Shown one piece after another: positions 1 through 9,291 of a stretch of DNA of 64,000 bases. The position numbers and the translations under genes were made by a program. Under the pieces are notes generated by a model. It was given only the letters and a program-made list of their open reading frames with translations. It ran no database searches and was not told the origin of the DNA. Each line of letters begins with the position of its first letter. Within the stretch, counting starts at the first letter, position 1. The stretch is from Natronoglomus mannanivorans (lineage in GTDB: Archaea > Halobacteriota > Halobacteria > Halobacteriales > Natrialbaceae), in NCBI GenBank assembly GCA_025517485.1, contig JAOPKB010000002.1, positions 186,001 to 250,000 on the forward strand. Direction: 5' to 3'.

Positions 1-2
1 AC

Positions 3-671
3 CTCTCGAAGTGGGAGCACAAACTCCCCGACAAATCGTGGGACGAAATGAGCCTCGCGCTCGTGGGCACCCCCTGCGAGATCGAGGGCATCCGCGCCCT
101 GCAGGACTTCGAGTGGGACTACCAGAAACAGAACGAGGGCGTCCGCGCGGTCGACTACACGATCGCGCTCATGTGCACGAAGAACTTCAACTACTACAGC
201 CTCATGGGCGACATGATCGAGGACCAGCGCGGGATCAGCCCCGACGAGATCGGCAAGATGGACGTCCTCCACGGCAAGATGATGGTCTACGGTCACGACG
301 GCGAGATGATCCTCGAAGAGGACATCGAGAACTTCCACGACGCCGCCCTCAAGGGCTGTGACGAGTGTGCGGACTTCACCGGCTACGCCGCGGACGTCAC
401 CGTCGGTTCGGTCGGTTCGTCCGACGAGTACTCGAGCGTCATCGTCCGGACCGAGCAGGGTCTGAAGGCGTGGGAACTCACGGAGCCGAGCCTCGACTAC
501 CACGACTTAGAGGACCGCGGTGCGATCGGCGGCCTCCAGAGCTGGGACAAGAAGAAGGCCTTCGAGAGCCTCCAGCGGCCGTTCGACCCCGACGCGCCCC
601 GCTTCATCGACTACACGGACCACGCCGAGAACTACGGGACGATGCTGAATCCGCACGAAGGGCGCAACTGA
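3..671 (+). CDS. FrhB/FdhB-like F420 hydrogenase/dehydrogenase beta-family protein, 5'-truncated by window edge
   Basis: The reading frame is open from base 3 and stops with TGA at 669-671, so only the C-terminal about 220 residues are visible and the true start lies upstream. The text contains VGTPCEIEGIRAL, a CTKNF cysteine and KGCDECADFTG followed by DVTVGSVGS. These are typical of the beta subunit family of coenzyme F420 hydrogenases/dehydrogenases, which carry FAD and Fe-S clusters and pass electrons between F420 and a partner. In haloarchaea such proteins are often free-standing reductases, so the physiological substrate cannot be told from this fragment. An internal ATG at 48 is not preferred because coding-like sequence continues upstream. 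Confidence 0.8.
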   Translation, partial: LSKWEHKLPDKSWDEMSLALVGTPCEIEGIRALQDFEWDYQKQNEGVRAVDYTIALMCTKNFNYYSLMGDMIEDQRGISPDEIGKMDVLHGKMMVYGHDGEMILEEDIENFHDAALKGCDECADFTGYAADVTVGSVGSSDEYSSVIVRTEQGLKAWELTEPSLDYHDLEDRGAIGGLQSWDKKKAFESLQRPFDPDAPRFIDYTDHAENYGTMLNPHEGRN

Positions 672-849
672 GCGGGTCGTCGAGCGGAAACTCTTCGATT
701 TTCGCGTTATCTCGCGTTCGAGGGAGCGATATCGATCGTCCCGACGCAGTCGGATGCCGTTACGAAACGAACACAGGGTGTCCGACCGGTGAATCGTTCG
801 AAACGAACCACAGAAGTTTTGTCGATCGGTTCGGAATTCGAACAGGTCC

Positions 850-2724
850 ATGAGTTCACAGATCCCTCTCGAGGAACTCGCCAGTCTGCCGAGTCTCCAC
901 CACCCTCGCGTGTCGCCGGACGGCGAACGCATCGCCTGTTACTACGACGGCAGCGGGCGCAACGAGCTGTGTCTGCTCGATCCGGAGACGGGCGACCTCA
1001 CCCAGGTCAGCGACGGCGACGTCCCCCGCAACGCTCGGTATCCGATCGAGTGGTCGCCGGACGGCGAGGCGATCTTCTTCCACCGAGACGAGGACGGCGA
1101 CGAGCAAAACGACATACACGCCTTCGACCTCGAGGGCGGGACGCGGGCGCTCGTCACGGACGACGGGCAGTGTATGCTTCAGGATGTCTCTCCCGACGGC
1201 GATCGGCTGCTGTACGTCAGCGACGCGGGCGAGCAGATGAACCTCTACGAGTACGACCGCGAGCGCGGCCGGAGCCGACAGTTGACGAGCTACGATCGGC
1301 CGGTGTTCGGCGCGCAGTACGACCCGGACGGGGAACGGATCGCCTACGTCACCAACGAGCGGGACGATCTGGAGAACAGGGACGTCTACGTCGCGAGCCT
1401 CGAGTACGTGACGGGAGGTGAAGCGGCGGCCGGTGACGGTGAGGGTGACGGCGGATGGGCGGACGAACTGAACCCTCGCCGACTCGAGGTGAGCCCCGAG
1501 GGCTACGAGACGGGGGTGACCGACTGGACGCCCGACGGCGACGGGCTCGTGCTCTCGGACAACGAGACGAACGTCACGCGGTGGGGGCTGTACGACCTCG
1601 CGACCGACGAACTCGAGTGGTTCGGTGACGAGTCGGTCGACGAGTGGGCGTATTTCGTCCATCCCGACGGCTACGTCTTCGCTGGGCGAAACGACGGCGG
1701 GACGCAACCGCTGGTCGTCTACGATCTGGCGGGGAACGAACTGGGAACGCCGTTTACCGAGGGCGTCTCCCGGGCGATCGGTGACCGACGGAGCGGCGTG
1801 CTCGCCGACGGACGCGTCCTGGCCGGACGGGTCACGCCGACCACCCGCGACGAACTGTTCGCCGTCGACCCCGCGACCGACGAAACCCGTGTCGTCAGGG
1901 AGGCGGAGTACGGCGACGTCGACCCCGACGCGTTCTCCGACGCCGAGTACGTCACCTACGAATCGACGGACGGCACGGAGATCGGTGCGGTTCTCTACGA
2001 CAGCGGGGAACGGCCGTCGCCGGTCGTGGTGGCCGTCCACGGCGGCCCGCACGCCGACGTCAAACTGGGGTTCGACGAGCGCACGCAGTTTCTGGTCGAC
2101 CGCGGGTACACGGTGGTCTGGCCGAACTACCGGGGATCGACCGGCCGTGGCCGTGAGTTCAAAAACGCCGTCCACGGCGACTGGGGCGGGATGGAACAGG
2201 AGGACGTCGCGGCGGGCGCCCGCTGGCTCGCCGAGAAGGAGTGGGTCGACGAAGATCGGATGGCCGTCTTCGGCGGCTCCTACGGCGGCTACAGCGCCTA
2301 CTGGCAGTTAGTTCGGTATCCCGACCTCTGGGACGCCGGCATCGCCTGGATCGGCATCACCGACCTACCGTCGCTGTTCGAGGAGTCGATGCCCCACTTC
2401 AAGACGATCCTGCGCGAGAACATGGGCGATCCCGCAGAAAACGAGGCGCTGTGGCGCGAACGCAGTCCGATCACCCACGTCGAGAACATCGAGGCGGAGC
2501 TGCTGATGCTCCACGGGGTCAACGACCCGCGCTGTCCGGTCTCGCAGGCCCGGCAGTTCCGGGACGCACTCGAGACTCGCCGTGGCTGGACCGCGGGCGA
2601 GGAGTTCGAGTACCGGGAACTCGGCGAGGAAGGGCACGGCTCGACGGATATCGATCACAAGATCCGTGTCTTCCGCCTGCTCGCAGACTTTCTCGACGAA
2701 CGGTTCCCGGCGGAGTCGGAGTGA
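850..2724 (+). CDS. S9 family peptidase (acylaminoacyl-peptidase / prolyl oligopeptidase type)
   Basis: The 624-residue protein is a cytoplasmic serine peptidase that should cleave short peptides. The N-terminal part has repeated SPDG-type beta-propeller blades (SPDGERIACY, SPDGEAIFFH, SPDGDRLLYV). The C-terminal alpha/beta hydrolase has the nucleophile motif GGSYGGY with Ser near residue 477, Asp near 559 in NDPRCPV and His near 596 in EGHGS, so the catalytic triad is complete. There is no signal peptide. The ATG at 850 is the first in-frame start after the upstream stop region, and the length fits the family. Immediately after the stop there is an imperfect duplicate of the last coding bases (2733-2753). 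Substrate specificity is not predictable. Confidence 0.92.
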   Translation: MSSQIPLEELASLPSLHHPRVSPDGERIACYYDGSGRNELCLLDPETGDLTQVSDGDVPRNARYPIEWSPDGEAIFFHRDEDGDEQNDIHAFDLEGGTRALVTDDGQCMLQDVSPDGDRLLYVSDAGEQMNLYEYDRERGRSRQLTSYDRPVFGAQYDPDGERIAYVTNERDDLENRDVYVASLEYVTGGEAAAGDGEGDGGWADELNPRRLEVSPEGYETGVTDWTPDGDGLVLSDNETNVTRWGLYDLATDELEWFGDESVDEWAYFVHPDGYVFAGRNDGGTQPLVVYDLAGNELGTPFTEGVSRAIGDRRSGVLADGRVLAGRVTPTTRDELFAVDPATDETRVVREAEYGDVDPDAFSDAEYVTYESTDGTEIGAVLYDSGERPSPVVVAVHGGPHADVKLGFDERTQFLVDRGYTVVWPNYRGSTGRGREFKNAVHGDWGGMEQEDVAAGARWLAEKEWVDEDRMAVFGGSYGGYSAYWQLVRYPDLWDAGIAWIGITDLPSLFEESMPHFKTILRENMGDPAENEALWRERSPITHVENIEAELLMLHGVNDPRCPVSQARQFRDALETRRGWTAGEEFEYRELGEEGHGSTDIDHKIRVFRLLADFLDERFPAESE

Positions 2725-2753
2725 ACCCACGATTCCCAGCGGAGTCGGAGTGA
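2704..2753 (+). repeat. Tandem duplication of the S9 gene 3' end
   Basis: Bases 2704-2724, which end in the TGA stop of the peptidase gene, recur at 2733-2753 with one mismatch. The 29-bp period is not a multiple of three, so the second copy lies outside the reading frame. It looks like a small slippage duplication. Confidence 0.8.
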
Positions 2754-2775
2754 GTCGGCACCGACGGCCGGTGGC

Positions 2776-3612
2776 TCAGACCGTCACACCGACCTCGTCG
2801 GCGACCTCGCGGACGTAGGCGCGGGCCCGTTCGTAGGCCTGCTCGCTGTCTAAGTGCTCGAGGAGCACCGGCAGGTCGTCGTCCAGTTCGTCCAGTACGG
2901 AGAGGAGGACGTGGTAGTCGAGTTCGCCGGCGCCGGGGCGGACCTCGTCGATGTGGACGGTCAACTCGTCGGCGAGGGTCACGTCTTTTAGGTGGACGAC
3001 CTCGATGTCGTCGCCGAACTCGGCGACGAACTCCCGGACGAAGTCGGCGTCGCGGGCGTACCGCTGGGGACTCGTAATCATGTTGACCGGATCGAAGTGG
3101 ACGCCGAAGGCCTCGCGGTCGATCGCGTCGACGAGCCGTCGGTAGCTCTCGACGTCGTGGGGGTAGACCCAGGGCATCGGCTCGAGCGTGTAGACGGCGT
3201 TCTCGGGTTCGACGCCGTCGACGATCTCCTGGACGGCGTCGACGATGCGATAGAACGTCTCGTCCGAGAAGTTCTCGGGGTGGGGGCCGTCCCAGGACTC
3301 GCCGCGCGAACCGGCGACGTCGACCGCACAGCGTGCGCCCAGCTCGTCGGCGAGCCGGAGGGCGCGCTGGCACTGGTCGATGCCCGCCGCCCGTATTTCG
3401 GGGTCGTCGCTGATCGGGTTGGCACCCCAGGCGCCGACCTCGGCGATCTCGACGTCGGCCGCGCGAGCGGCCTCGCGATAGGCCTGAACGGTTTCGTCGC
3501 TCGCGTCCGGGCCGACGGGTGCGGCCGCGGCGCGGTAGCCGCGTTTCTCGAGTTCGGCGATCCACGCGTTCGGATCCGATTCGTCAGTGTCGACTGGGCC
3601 ACCGAGTCGCAT
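2776..3612 (-). CDS. Sugar phosphate isomerase/epimerase-like TIM-barrel protein
   Basis: The protein has about 278 residues and resembles the xylose-isomerase-like TIM-barrel family (AP endonuclease 2 superfamily). Motifs include GVHFDPVNM, EVVHLKDV and LLEHLD, where the Asp, His and Glu residues would bind a divalent metal; EPMP in the middle supplies a further acidic position. Such enzymes interconvert ketoses or epimerise sugar derivatives in the cytoplasm. It is divergent from an enolase-superfamily dehydratase at 3747 and close to a Gfo/Idh/MocA oxidoreductase, so a role in sugar or sugar-acid breakdown is inferred. An ATG at 3624 would add four residues; I prefer MRLGGP at 3612 because it begins the fold directly. 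Confidence 0.8.
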   Translation of the reverse strand: MRLGGPVDTDESDPNAWIAELEKRGYRAAAAPVGPDASDETVQAYREAARAADVEIAEVGAWGANPISDDPEIRAAGIDQCQRALRLADELGARCAVDVAGSRGESWDGPHPENFSDETFYRIVDAVQEIVDGVEPENAVYTLEPMPWVYPHDVESYRRLVDAIDREAFGVHFDPVNMITSPQRYARDADFVREFVAEFGDDIEVVHLKDVTLADELTVHIDEVRPGAGELDYHVLLSVLDELDDDLPVLLEHLDSEQAYERARAYVREVADEVGVTV

Positions 3613-3746
3613 GGCGTCGACCACTCCCCCGGCCGGTGAAAGGCTGTGGGTCCCGGGGGAGGCTGCCGCGAACAGCCGCTCTCGAGAGAGTCGGAATCGT
3701 CGGCCGGCAGGCCAAGATTGAACCGGCGTGCGAGAGACATACAGGC

Positions 3747-4976
3747 ATGGTAGACGACGACACAGGAGACACGCCGGAGTACGTCATCCCGCCGGGCGGC
3801 GGCGTCCCGTGGATGGACTTCACGAGAGACGAGACCCACCGTCCAGCGGAGCGCGACCTCGAGATCACCGACATTTCCTCGATGACCCTGCAGGGGAACT
3901 TCCGATGGGGGCTCGTGAAGGTCGAGACCGACGCCGGGGTGTCCGGCATCGGCGAGGTCCACGGGGGCGGGCCGAACGACCCCGGTCGACTGGAGGGACA
4001 GAATCCCCTCGACGTCGAACGCCTGCGCGACGTCATGTGGGAACCTGGACCGGGCGTCGAGATGGCGCTGTGGGACATCAAGGGGAAGGTCCTCGACGTC
4101 CCGGTATACGAGCTGCTCGGCGGGAAGTACCGCGACGAGGTTCGGGTGTACTGTGACACCCACGGCGGGGAGTCGCTGGGCGAAGCCCAATCGGGAAGCA
4201 TCGACCCTCGGGAGGTGTACACGCCGCGTTCCTACGCCGAGGCCGCCCGCGAGGTCGTCGACGCCGGCTTCGACGCGCTGAAGTTCGACCTCGACGTGCG
4301 AACCCACGCCGACGTCGACACCGCTGCGCGGCGACTCGACAACGAGGCGATCGAGCACAAGGTCTCGCTCGTCGAGGCCGTCCGCGAGGAGATCGGCGAC
4401 GACGTCGACCTCGGGTTCGACCTCCACTGGAACTTCACGGTCGAGACGGCGACGCGACTGGCCGAGAAACTCGAGCCCTACGATCTGGCGTGGCTCGAGG
4501 ACCCGGTTCCGCCCCGAAAGTACGACGCCCACCGCCGGGTGCGCGAGGCGACCAGCGTGCCGATCATGACCGGCGAGAACCTCCGCGATCCAGGTGAGTT
4601 CAAGGAGATGCTCGATTCCGAGGGGATGGACGTCGCCGCGCCCGATCCGCACAACTGCGGTGGCCTACGGAACTTCAAACGCATCGCGAACCTCTGTGAT
4701 CTCGAGGGGATTCCGGTCGTCGTCCACAACATCGCCAGCCCCGTCGCCACCGTCGCGGCGGCCCACGCCGCGGCGGCGGTACCCAACTTCGTCGCCCTCG
4801 AGTACCACGCCTTCGACGTGCCGTGGTGGGAGGATCTGGTGAGTCGAACCGGCGAAAGCGGCCCGATCCTCGCGGACGGCCACATCGACCTGCCGGAGGG
4901 GCCGGGACTGGGCATCGAGATCGATCCCGACGTCGCCGAGGAGTACGCACTCGAGGGCGAGGAGTCGATCTTCTGA
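3747..4976 (+). CDS. Mandelate racemase/muconate lactonizing enzyme family dehydratase
   Basis: The 409-residue enolase-superfamily protein probably removes water from a sugar acid using Mg2+. The C-terminal barrel shows the expected acidic metal ligands in DLHWNF, WLEDPVP and MTGEN, a Lys-containing strand LKFDLD and a late His in VVHNIASPV. The N-terminal capping domain precedes it. The frame is open upstream to 3519, but the ATG at 3747 opens a plausible acidic N terminus and leaves 134 bp to the divergent isomerase gene. Haloarchaeal relatives include gluconate/galactonate dehydratases; with the KDPG-type aldolase at 15.0 kb this could be part of a semi-phosphorylative route, but that link is inferred. 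Confidence 0.85.
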   Translation: MVDDDTGDTPEYVIPPGGGVPWMDFTRDETHRPAERDLEITDISSMTLQGNFRWGLVKVETDAGVSGIGEVHGGGPNDPGRLEGQNPLDVERLRDVMWEPGPGVEMALWDIKGKVLDVPVYELLGGKYRDEVRVYCDTHGGESLGEAQSGSIDPREVYTPRSYAEAAREVVDAGFDALKFDLDVRTHADVDTAARRLDNEAIEHKVSLVEAVREEIGDDVDLGFDLHWNFTVETATRLAEKLEPYDLAWLEDPVPPRKYDAHRRVREATSVPIMTGENLRDPGEFKEMLDSEGMDVAAPDPHNCGGLRNFKRIANLCDLEGIPVVVHNIASPVATVAAAHAAAAVPNFVALEYHAFDVPWWEDLVSRTGESGPILADGHIDLPEGPGLGIEIDPDVAEEYALEGEESIF

Positions 4977-4987
4977 GACCGCGGCGC

Positions 4988-6046
4988 TCACCACGAGGTT
5001 ATCGTCACGTCCCGTAACGGCCGCTCGAGCGGCACCGACACGCGTCCGCCGGTCGCACTCGAGACGTAGAATCCGACGAGGATCTCGAGGGTGTAACAGG
5101 CCTGCCGGCCCGGCGAGACGTTTTCGGCCGTCCCCTCGATCAGGTCGACCGTGTGTGCGGCGGCGTTGGTGAACCCCTGCTCGTGGTCGTCCGCGTAGCC
5201 GCCCGACGGCGGATCCCGCTCCGTGCCGTCGCCGTCCCAGTAGCGCCAGCCGTCGACGTCGGTCGTCAGCCGACCGTCGCTCCCGGTGAACCGGGCGTGG
5301 AACCCGGTCGCGTCCCGAGGCGCGGTGCCGTCGAAGGTGACGAACGTCCCGTCGTCCGTGCGGACGAACCCGCCGCCGCCGGCGTCGTCGACCCGTCGAT
5401 CCGTGAGGTGGTCGGCCGCCTCGTTCTCGCCGGTAACGTGGCCCGCGACCGACGCGGCCCGGGCCTCGAGCAGGTAGACCGCGAGATCGACCACGTGGGT
5501 ACCCACGCGCAGCAGTTCCATACTCGAGCCGGCGACGACGGAGTGGACCTCGCCGAGCAGTCCGTCCGCGATTTCGGCTCGGAGCGCCTGCGTCTGGCGC
5601 TGGAAGCGCAGCGAGTGGTTGATCACGAGTTCGACGCCGGCGTCCTCGCAGGTCTCGACCATCGCCTCCCCGTCGGCGACCGAGCACGCGATCGGTTTCT
5701 CACACCAGATCACCTCGGGATCGGCGAGCCGGACCGCGTCCTCGACGTGCTCGCGGTGGAGCATCGACGGCGTACAGACCGAGATTACGTCCAGCTCATC
5801 GGCCTCGAGCATGGCCTCGTGGCCGCGGTATCGATGCTCTTCGGGAACGTCCCACGCGCGTCCGAACCGCTCGAGGGCCTCCGCGTCGACGTCGGCGATC
5901 GCCGCGAGTTCGATGCCGTCGGTCGCGCGGTAGCCACCCGCGTGGCTCGCGTCTTCTGGGTCGGCGCCGATGTCGTCCTCGGAGCCGCCGTAGATGCCCA
6001 TTCCCGCGACGCCGCCGGTGCCGATTATCCCCGCACGGTATGTCAT
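4988..6046 (-). CDS. Gfo/Idh/MocA family NAD(P)-dependent oxidoreductase
   Basis: The 352-residue protein opens with AGIIGTGGVAGMG, the glycine-rich dinucleotide site of a Rossmann fold. It has the family's CEKP motif, where Lys acts in catalysis, followed by the C-terminal beta-sheet domain. These enzymes oxidise or reduce sugars, inositols or their derivatives in the cytoplasm. The frame runs upstream to 6199, but the ATG at 6046 places the Rossmann motif at the N terminus as usual for the family, so the longer start is rejected. It is convergent with the dehydratase gene ending at 4976, only 11 bp away, which supports a shared sugar-catabolic neighbourhood. Confidence 0.88.
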   Translation of the reverse strand: MTYRAGIIGTGGVAGMGIYGGSEDDIGADPEDASHAGGYRATDGIELAAIADVDAEALERFGRAWDVPEEHRYRGHEAMLEADELDVISVCTPSMLHREHVEDAVRLADPEVIWCEKPIACSVADGEAMVETCEDAGVELVINHSLRFQRQTQALRAEIADGLLGEVHSVVAGSSMELLRVGTHVVDLAVYLLEARAASVAGHVTGENEAADHLTDRRVDDAGGGGFVRTDDGTFVTFDGTAPRDATGFHARFTGSDGRLTTDVDGWRYWDGDGTERDPPSGGYADDHEQGFTNAAAHTVDLIEGTAENVSPGRQACYTLEILVGFYVSSATGGRVSVPLERPLRDVTITSW

Positions 6047-6215
6047 ACACCCGCACGCAACTCCCAGAACCGTGAATGTTCGGTCGAGACGGGCAGCGAA
6101 TCGGGGGGTCTCGAGCAGTCGTCGAACGGATCGCTCTCGAGGGGGCGAGAGCGCGAAAAACGGGAGTTCGGACGACACGGAACCGCGACGATAGAGCACG
6201 ACGGTATCGAGACGA

Positions 6216-6686
6216 TCAGTCTCGGCGCTGTCCGACCTTCAGGAACGCGAGAGCAGCCCCGAGAAGTGCCGTATTCTTGAGGAAGTGAATCACTTCCTGC
6301 TGTTTCTGTTCCGGATCGTCGTGGTTCCAGAAGTCGTGCATCACCGGCGTGATACTGACGAGGAACCCGACGATGGCGGCGGCCGCCGCGGACGGGAGCC
6401 GCCACAGCGCGACGCCGATCCCGCCCAGCAGGAGACTCCCGCTGATCGCGGGCACGGAGACGTTCGGCACGGGCGCGTTCTTCGACTCGGCGTAGGCGAT
6501 ACGCCCCTCGAGGTTCCGGAGGTTGTCGATGGCGTTTAACGCGAGAATGCCGCCGAACAGGACGCGTCCGAGACGAAACAGCGTCGTCTCGGTAAGCGGT
6601 CGCTGGTCGGTCTCGGCCGCCGGTTCCGTCCGTCGGGTCGTCTGGCTGTCGCTTCGGTCGCTGGTCTGAAAGAGCCGACTCATCAC
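6216..6686 (-). CDS. DoxX family membrane protein
   Basis: The protein has 156 residues with a polar N-terminal 35 residues and then about four hydrophobic helices. FRLGRVLFGGILALNAIDN and GFLVSITPVMHDFW resemble the DoxX/SURF4 fold, a small quinone- or redox-associated membrane family. It probably sits in the cytoplasmic membrane; no catalytic residue can be assigned. Two Met codons open the frame (6686 and 6683) and either is possible. It is divergent from the MFS gene at 6876. Confidence 0.8.
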   Translation of the reverse strand: MMSRLFQTSDRSDSQTTRRTEPAAETDQRPLTETTLFRLGRVLFGGILALNAIDNLRNLEGRIAYAESKNAPVPNVSVPAISGSLLLGGIGVALWRLPSAAAAAIVGFLVSITPVMHDFWNHDDPEQKQQEVIHFLKNTALLGAALAFLKVGQRRD

Positions 6687-6875
6687 TCGAGGAAGGGACT
6701 TGAACGGGATAGGAGTGGTCGTGGCACCTGCAGGTGTCCAGTGAGGTGTCAGCGCGGTATCGTCCTACAGAACGCCGTCGTGTTCTCGCCGACGTCGAGA
6801 CGGGTTCCGGAAAACGGTGGGGCCGTTCCAAAGAGGAAGGCGCGTCGGTCTCGAAGGGAGACGTGAGCACACTCG

Positions 6876-8090
6876 ATGAACTGGCGATACCGGGACACCG
6901 TCCTCACGCTGTGTACCGTCGCCCTCTTCGTGACGATGGTCGGCCGACTGGCGATCAGCCCGGTCGTTCCCGATATCGCCACCGAGTTCGAGGTCTCGAA
7001 CGCGCTGATCGGCCTCGCGCTGACCGGCATGTGGGTGGCGTACGCGCTCACACAGTTTCCCAGCGGCGTCCTCGCCGACCGCTACGGTGAACGGCTCGTC
7101 ATCCTGGCGTCGGTCGGCGGCACCGGCCTGACCGGGCTCGTGATCGCCGTTGCGCCGACTTTCGGCGTCTTCGTGCTGGGAACGATCCTGCTCGGCGCCG
7201 TCGCGGGCCTCCACTACAGCGTCGCGACCGCACTTCTCACTCGGATCTACGACGACATCGGAACCGCGATCGGCCTCCACAACGCCGGCGCACCCATCGC
7301 CGGACTGGTGACGCCGATCGCCGTCGCCCAGATCGCCGCCGTCTACGGCTGGCGACCTGCCGTCGCGGTGGCCGCGGTACTCGCCTTGCCGCTTTTCGTC
7401 CTCATCATGCGCGGGATCCGACCGACCGAACCGCGCCGTCCCGACCAGCCGATGCGCGAGCGCCTCGAGTTGGCGCCCATCCTCGAGTTGCTCTCCCGGC
7501 CGGCGATCGTCTTCACGGGCGTCATTGCCATCATCTCGGACTTTACGTGGCAGGCGATCGCCTCGTTTCTACCGACGTTTTTCGTCCAGTATCACGGCTA
7601 CTCCCGGACGCTGGCGGGAACCCTGTTCGCGGCGTACTTCGTCGCCCAGGGGGTGTTGCAGATCGGCGTCGGCGTGCTCGCCGATCGGATCGGCCGCGAC
7701 GTGACGACGGCGATCTGCATGGTGACCGGTATCGTCGGGCTGGCACTGCTCGTCGTCGGACCCGAGGTCGTCGCCGGCCTCGGATTCGGTTCCGAGTCCG
7801 CTGTTGAATTCGGGGCGATCGGCGCCGGAATCGTCCTGCTCGGGTTGAGCATGGGCTGGTCGGCGGCGGTGTTCCCCCGGTTCATGGATCACCTCTCGGC
7901 GGCCGAGCAGAGCTCCGGTTTCGGGCTGATCCGGACCGTCTACATGGTCGTCGCCGCCTCGGGATCGGTCGTCGTCGGCCTCCTCGCGGATCTGTTCGGG
8001 TGGGCCGTCTCCTTCGGGTTCCTGATCGCGCTGCTGGCGGTCGTCTGCGTACTGCTCGTCGCAAACGAGGCGTTCGGTCTCGAGTACTGA
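6876..8090 (+). CDS. Major facilitator superfamily transporter
   Basis: The 404-residue protein has about twelve hydrophobic segments. The loop after helix 2 carries GVLADRYGERLV, the classic MFS motif A, and a related GVLADRIGRD occurs after the central loop near residue 270, marking the start of the second half. The protein is a secondary transporter of the cytoplasmic membrane. The substrate cannot be inferred: relatives of this size include nitrate/nitrite, sugar-phosphate and drug exporters. ATG 6876 gives a short charged N terminus before the first helix. It is followed by a DUF502 gene on the same strand. Confidence 0.9.
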   Translation: MNWRYRDTVLTLCTVALFVTMVGRLAISPVVPDIATEFEVSNALIGLALTGMWVAYALTQFPSGVLADRYGERLVILASVGGTGLTGLVIAVAPTFGVFVLGTILLGAVAGLHYSVATALLTRIYDDIGTAIGLHNAGAPIAGLVTPIAVAQIAAVYGWRPAVAVAAVLALPLFVLIMRGIRPTEPRRPDQPMRERLELAPILELLSRPAIVFTGVIAIISDFTWQAIASFLPTFFVQYHGYSRTLAGTLFAAYFVAQGVLQIGVGVLADRIGRDVTTAICMVTGIVGLALLVVGPEVVAGLGFGSESAVEFGAIGAGIVLLGLSMGWSAAVFPRFMDHLSAAEQSSGFGLIRTVYMVVAASGSVVVGLLADLFGWAVSFGFLIALLAVVCVLLVANEAFGLEY

Positions 8091-8168
8091 CCGGGTGGGT
8101 GGAGTCCGGCCGTCGTCCACAACCTACTCAAAGGTTGGGTGGGTAGAGTCTCGAGTGAGAGGGGAGCA

Positions 8169-8843
8169 ATGAGTTCGTGGAAACGAGATTTCGGCCGAGG
8201 CCTCATCGTCCTCGGACCGATCCTGACGACGCTGTTCATCATGTCGATCCTCTACGCCTTTATCGCGAACTTCACGCCGGGCGTCCTCCTCAACGCCGAG
8301 ACGCTCGAGCCGTTTCTTCCCATCGGCGAGCAACCCCGCGAGCACATCGCGGGGTTCCTCCGGGTCGTCACCTTCCTCGGATTCGTCGCGTTGCTGACGT
8401 TCTCGATCGGGCACCTGACCCGGACGACGGCTGGCGAACTGATCGAAGAGTTCGTCGACTACTCGGCCAACCGCGTTCCCGGCTTGCGCCTCGTCTACAA
8501 CGCGTCGAAAACGGCCACCGAGACCACGTTCGGCGAGGGGGAATCGATACAGACACCCGTCAAACTCGAGACCTGGAAGGGGTTCCGGATGACCGCCTTC
8601 AAGACCGGACAGACGTCCACGGACGGACGCATCACACTCTTTTTGCCGACGTCGCCGAACATCACGACGGGCTTCATCCTCGAGGTCGAACCGGAGCGAA
8701 TCACGGAACTGGACGAGACCGTCGAAGAAGCGCTCACACGGGTCGTCAGCGCCGGATTCGGTGATGCAGATCGAACGAAAGACGAACTCGAGGGGACGCC
8801 GATCACGGTCATCGACGAGTTGCCGATCGAGCGCAAGGACTGA
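8169..8843 (+). CDS. DUF502 family membrane protein
   Basis: The 224-residue protein has two N-terminal membrane segments (GLIVLGPILTTLFIMSILYA and GFLRVVTFLGFVALLTFSIG) followed by a soluble domain. The soluble part contains VPGLRLVYNASKTATETTF and a TTGFILEV segment, which matches DUF502, a conserved family of unknown biochemical role. The ATG at 8169 is chosen because it puts the charged SSWKRDFGRG leader just before the first helix; an ATG at 8139 would only add ten residues. No paired operon partner is evident. Confidence 0.85.
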   Translation: MSSWKRDFGRGLIVLGPILTTLFIMSILYAFIANFTPGVLLNAETLEPFLPIGEQPREHIAGFLRVVTFLGFVALLTFSIGHLTRTTAGELIEEFVDYSANRVPGLRLVYNASKTATETTFGEGESIQTPVKLETWKGFRMTAFKTGQTSTDGRITLFLPTSPNITTGFILEVEPERITELDETVEEALTRVVSAGFGDADRTKDELEGTPITVIDELPIERKD

Positions 8844-8931
8844 CGGGACCGGAGAACGGAGGGGTCGAATCGGACCGTCTCGAGTCCGATTGATAAAAAC
8901 GGTTTTCAGAACGCTCCGCGAAGAGCCAGCT

Positions 8932-9207
8932 ATGACCACCGAACCACTCGCAACTGCAGCTCGATCGCTTCGGGAAGCCAGTGACGCGGCGGACGACGAC
9001 GAGGTTGCCGAGCGCCTCGCGTCCCAGGCCGATCAGTTCGAACGCCACGCGGACGGCGACTCCAGTCCCGACCACGGACGACTCGCACGCCACGAGCACA
9101 TCCTGTCGTCGATCTCCGACGACGAAGGAGACACCGAGGCCGCCGAACACGTCGGCGAGGCGCTCGCAGCGATCCGATCGTATCGAGAGACGGTCGAGGG
9201 CGTCTGA
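8932..9207 (+). CDS. Small helical acidic haloarchaeal protein
   Basis: The 91-residue protein starts at the ATG at 8932. It is soluble, very acidic and predicted helical throughout, with no cysteine, signal or membrane segment. Repeated Asp/Glu/Ala heptad-like stretches suggest a helical hairpin. Short proteins of this kind are common in haloarchaeal chromosomes, but I do not recognise a function. The upstream 88 bp contain an AT-rich stretch (TTGATAAAAACGG) that could be its promoter. The frame is open further upstream from 8761, but that part overlaps the DUF502 gene. Confidence 0.75.
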   Translation: MTTEPLATAARSLREASDAADDDEVAERLASQADQFERHADGDSSPDHGRLARHEHILSSISDDEGDTEAAEHVGEALAAIRSYRETVEGV

Positions 9208-9291
9208 ACTGGATCCGATCGACCGAGCGTTCGGTTTCGAATACGAAGGTCGTAACGAAGACCGACTCGAGCGGCCGGAACGCGGTCTCGA

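Noticed and set aside
3078..4652. Long minus-strand open frame (524 codons) opposite the dehydratase gene
   Set aside because: Shadow frame typical for GC-rich DNA; the plus-strand frame has catalytic motifs.
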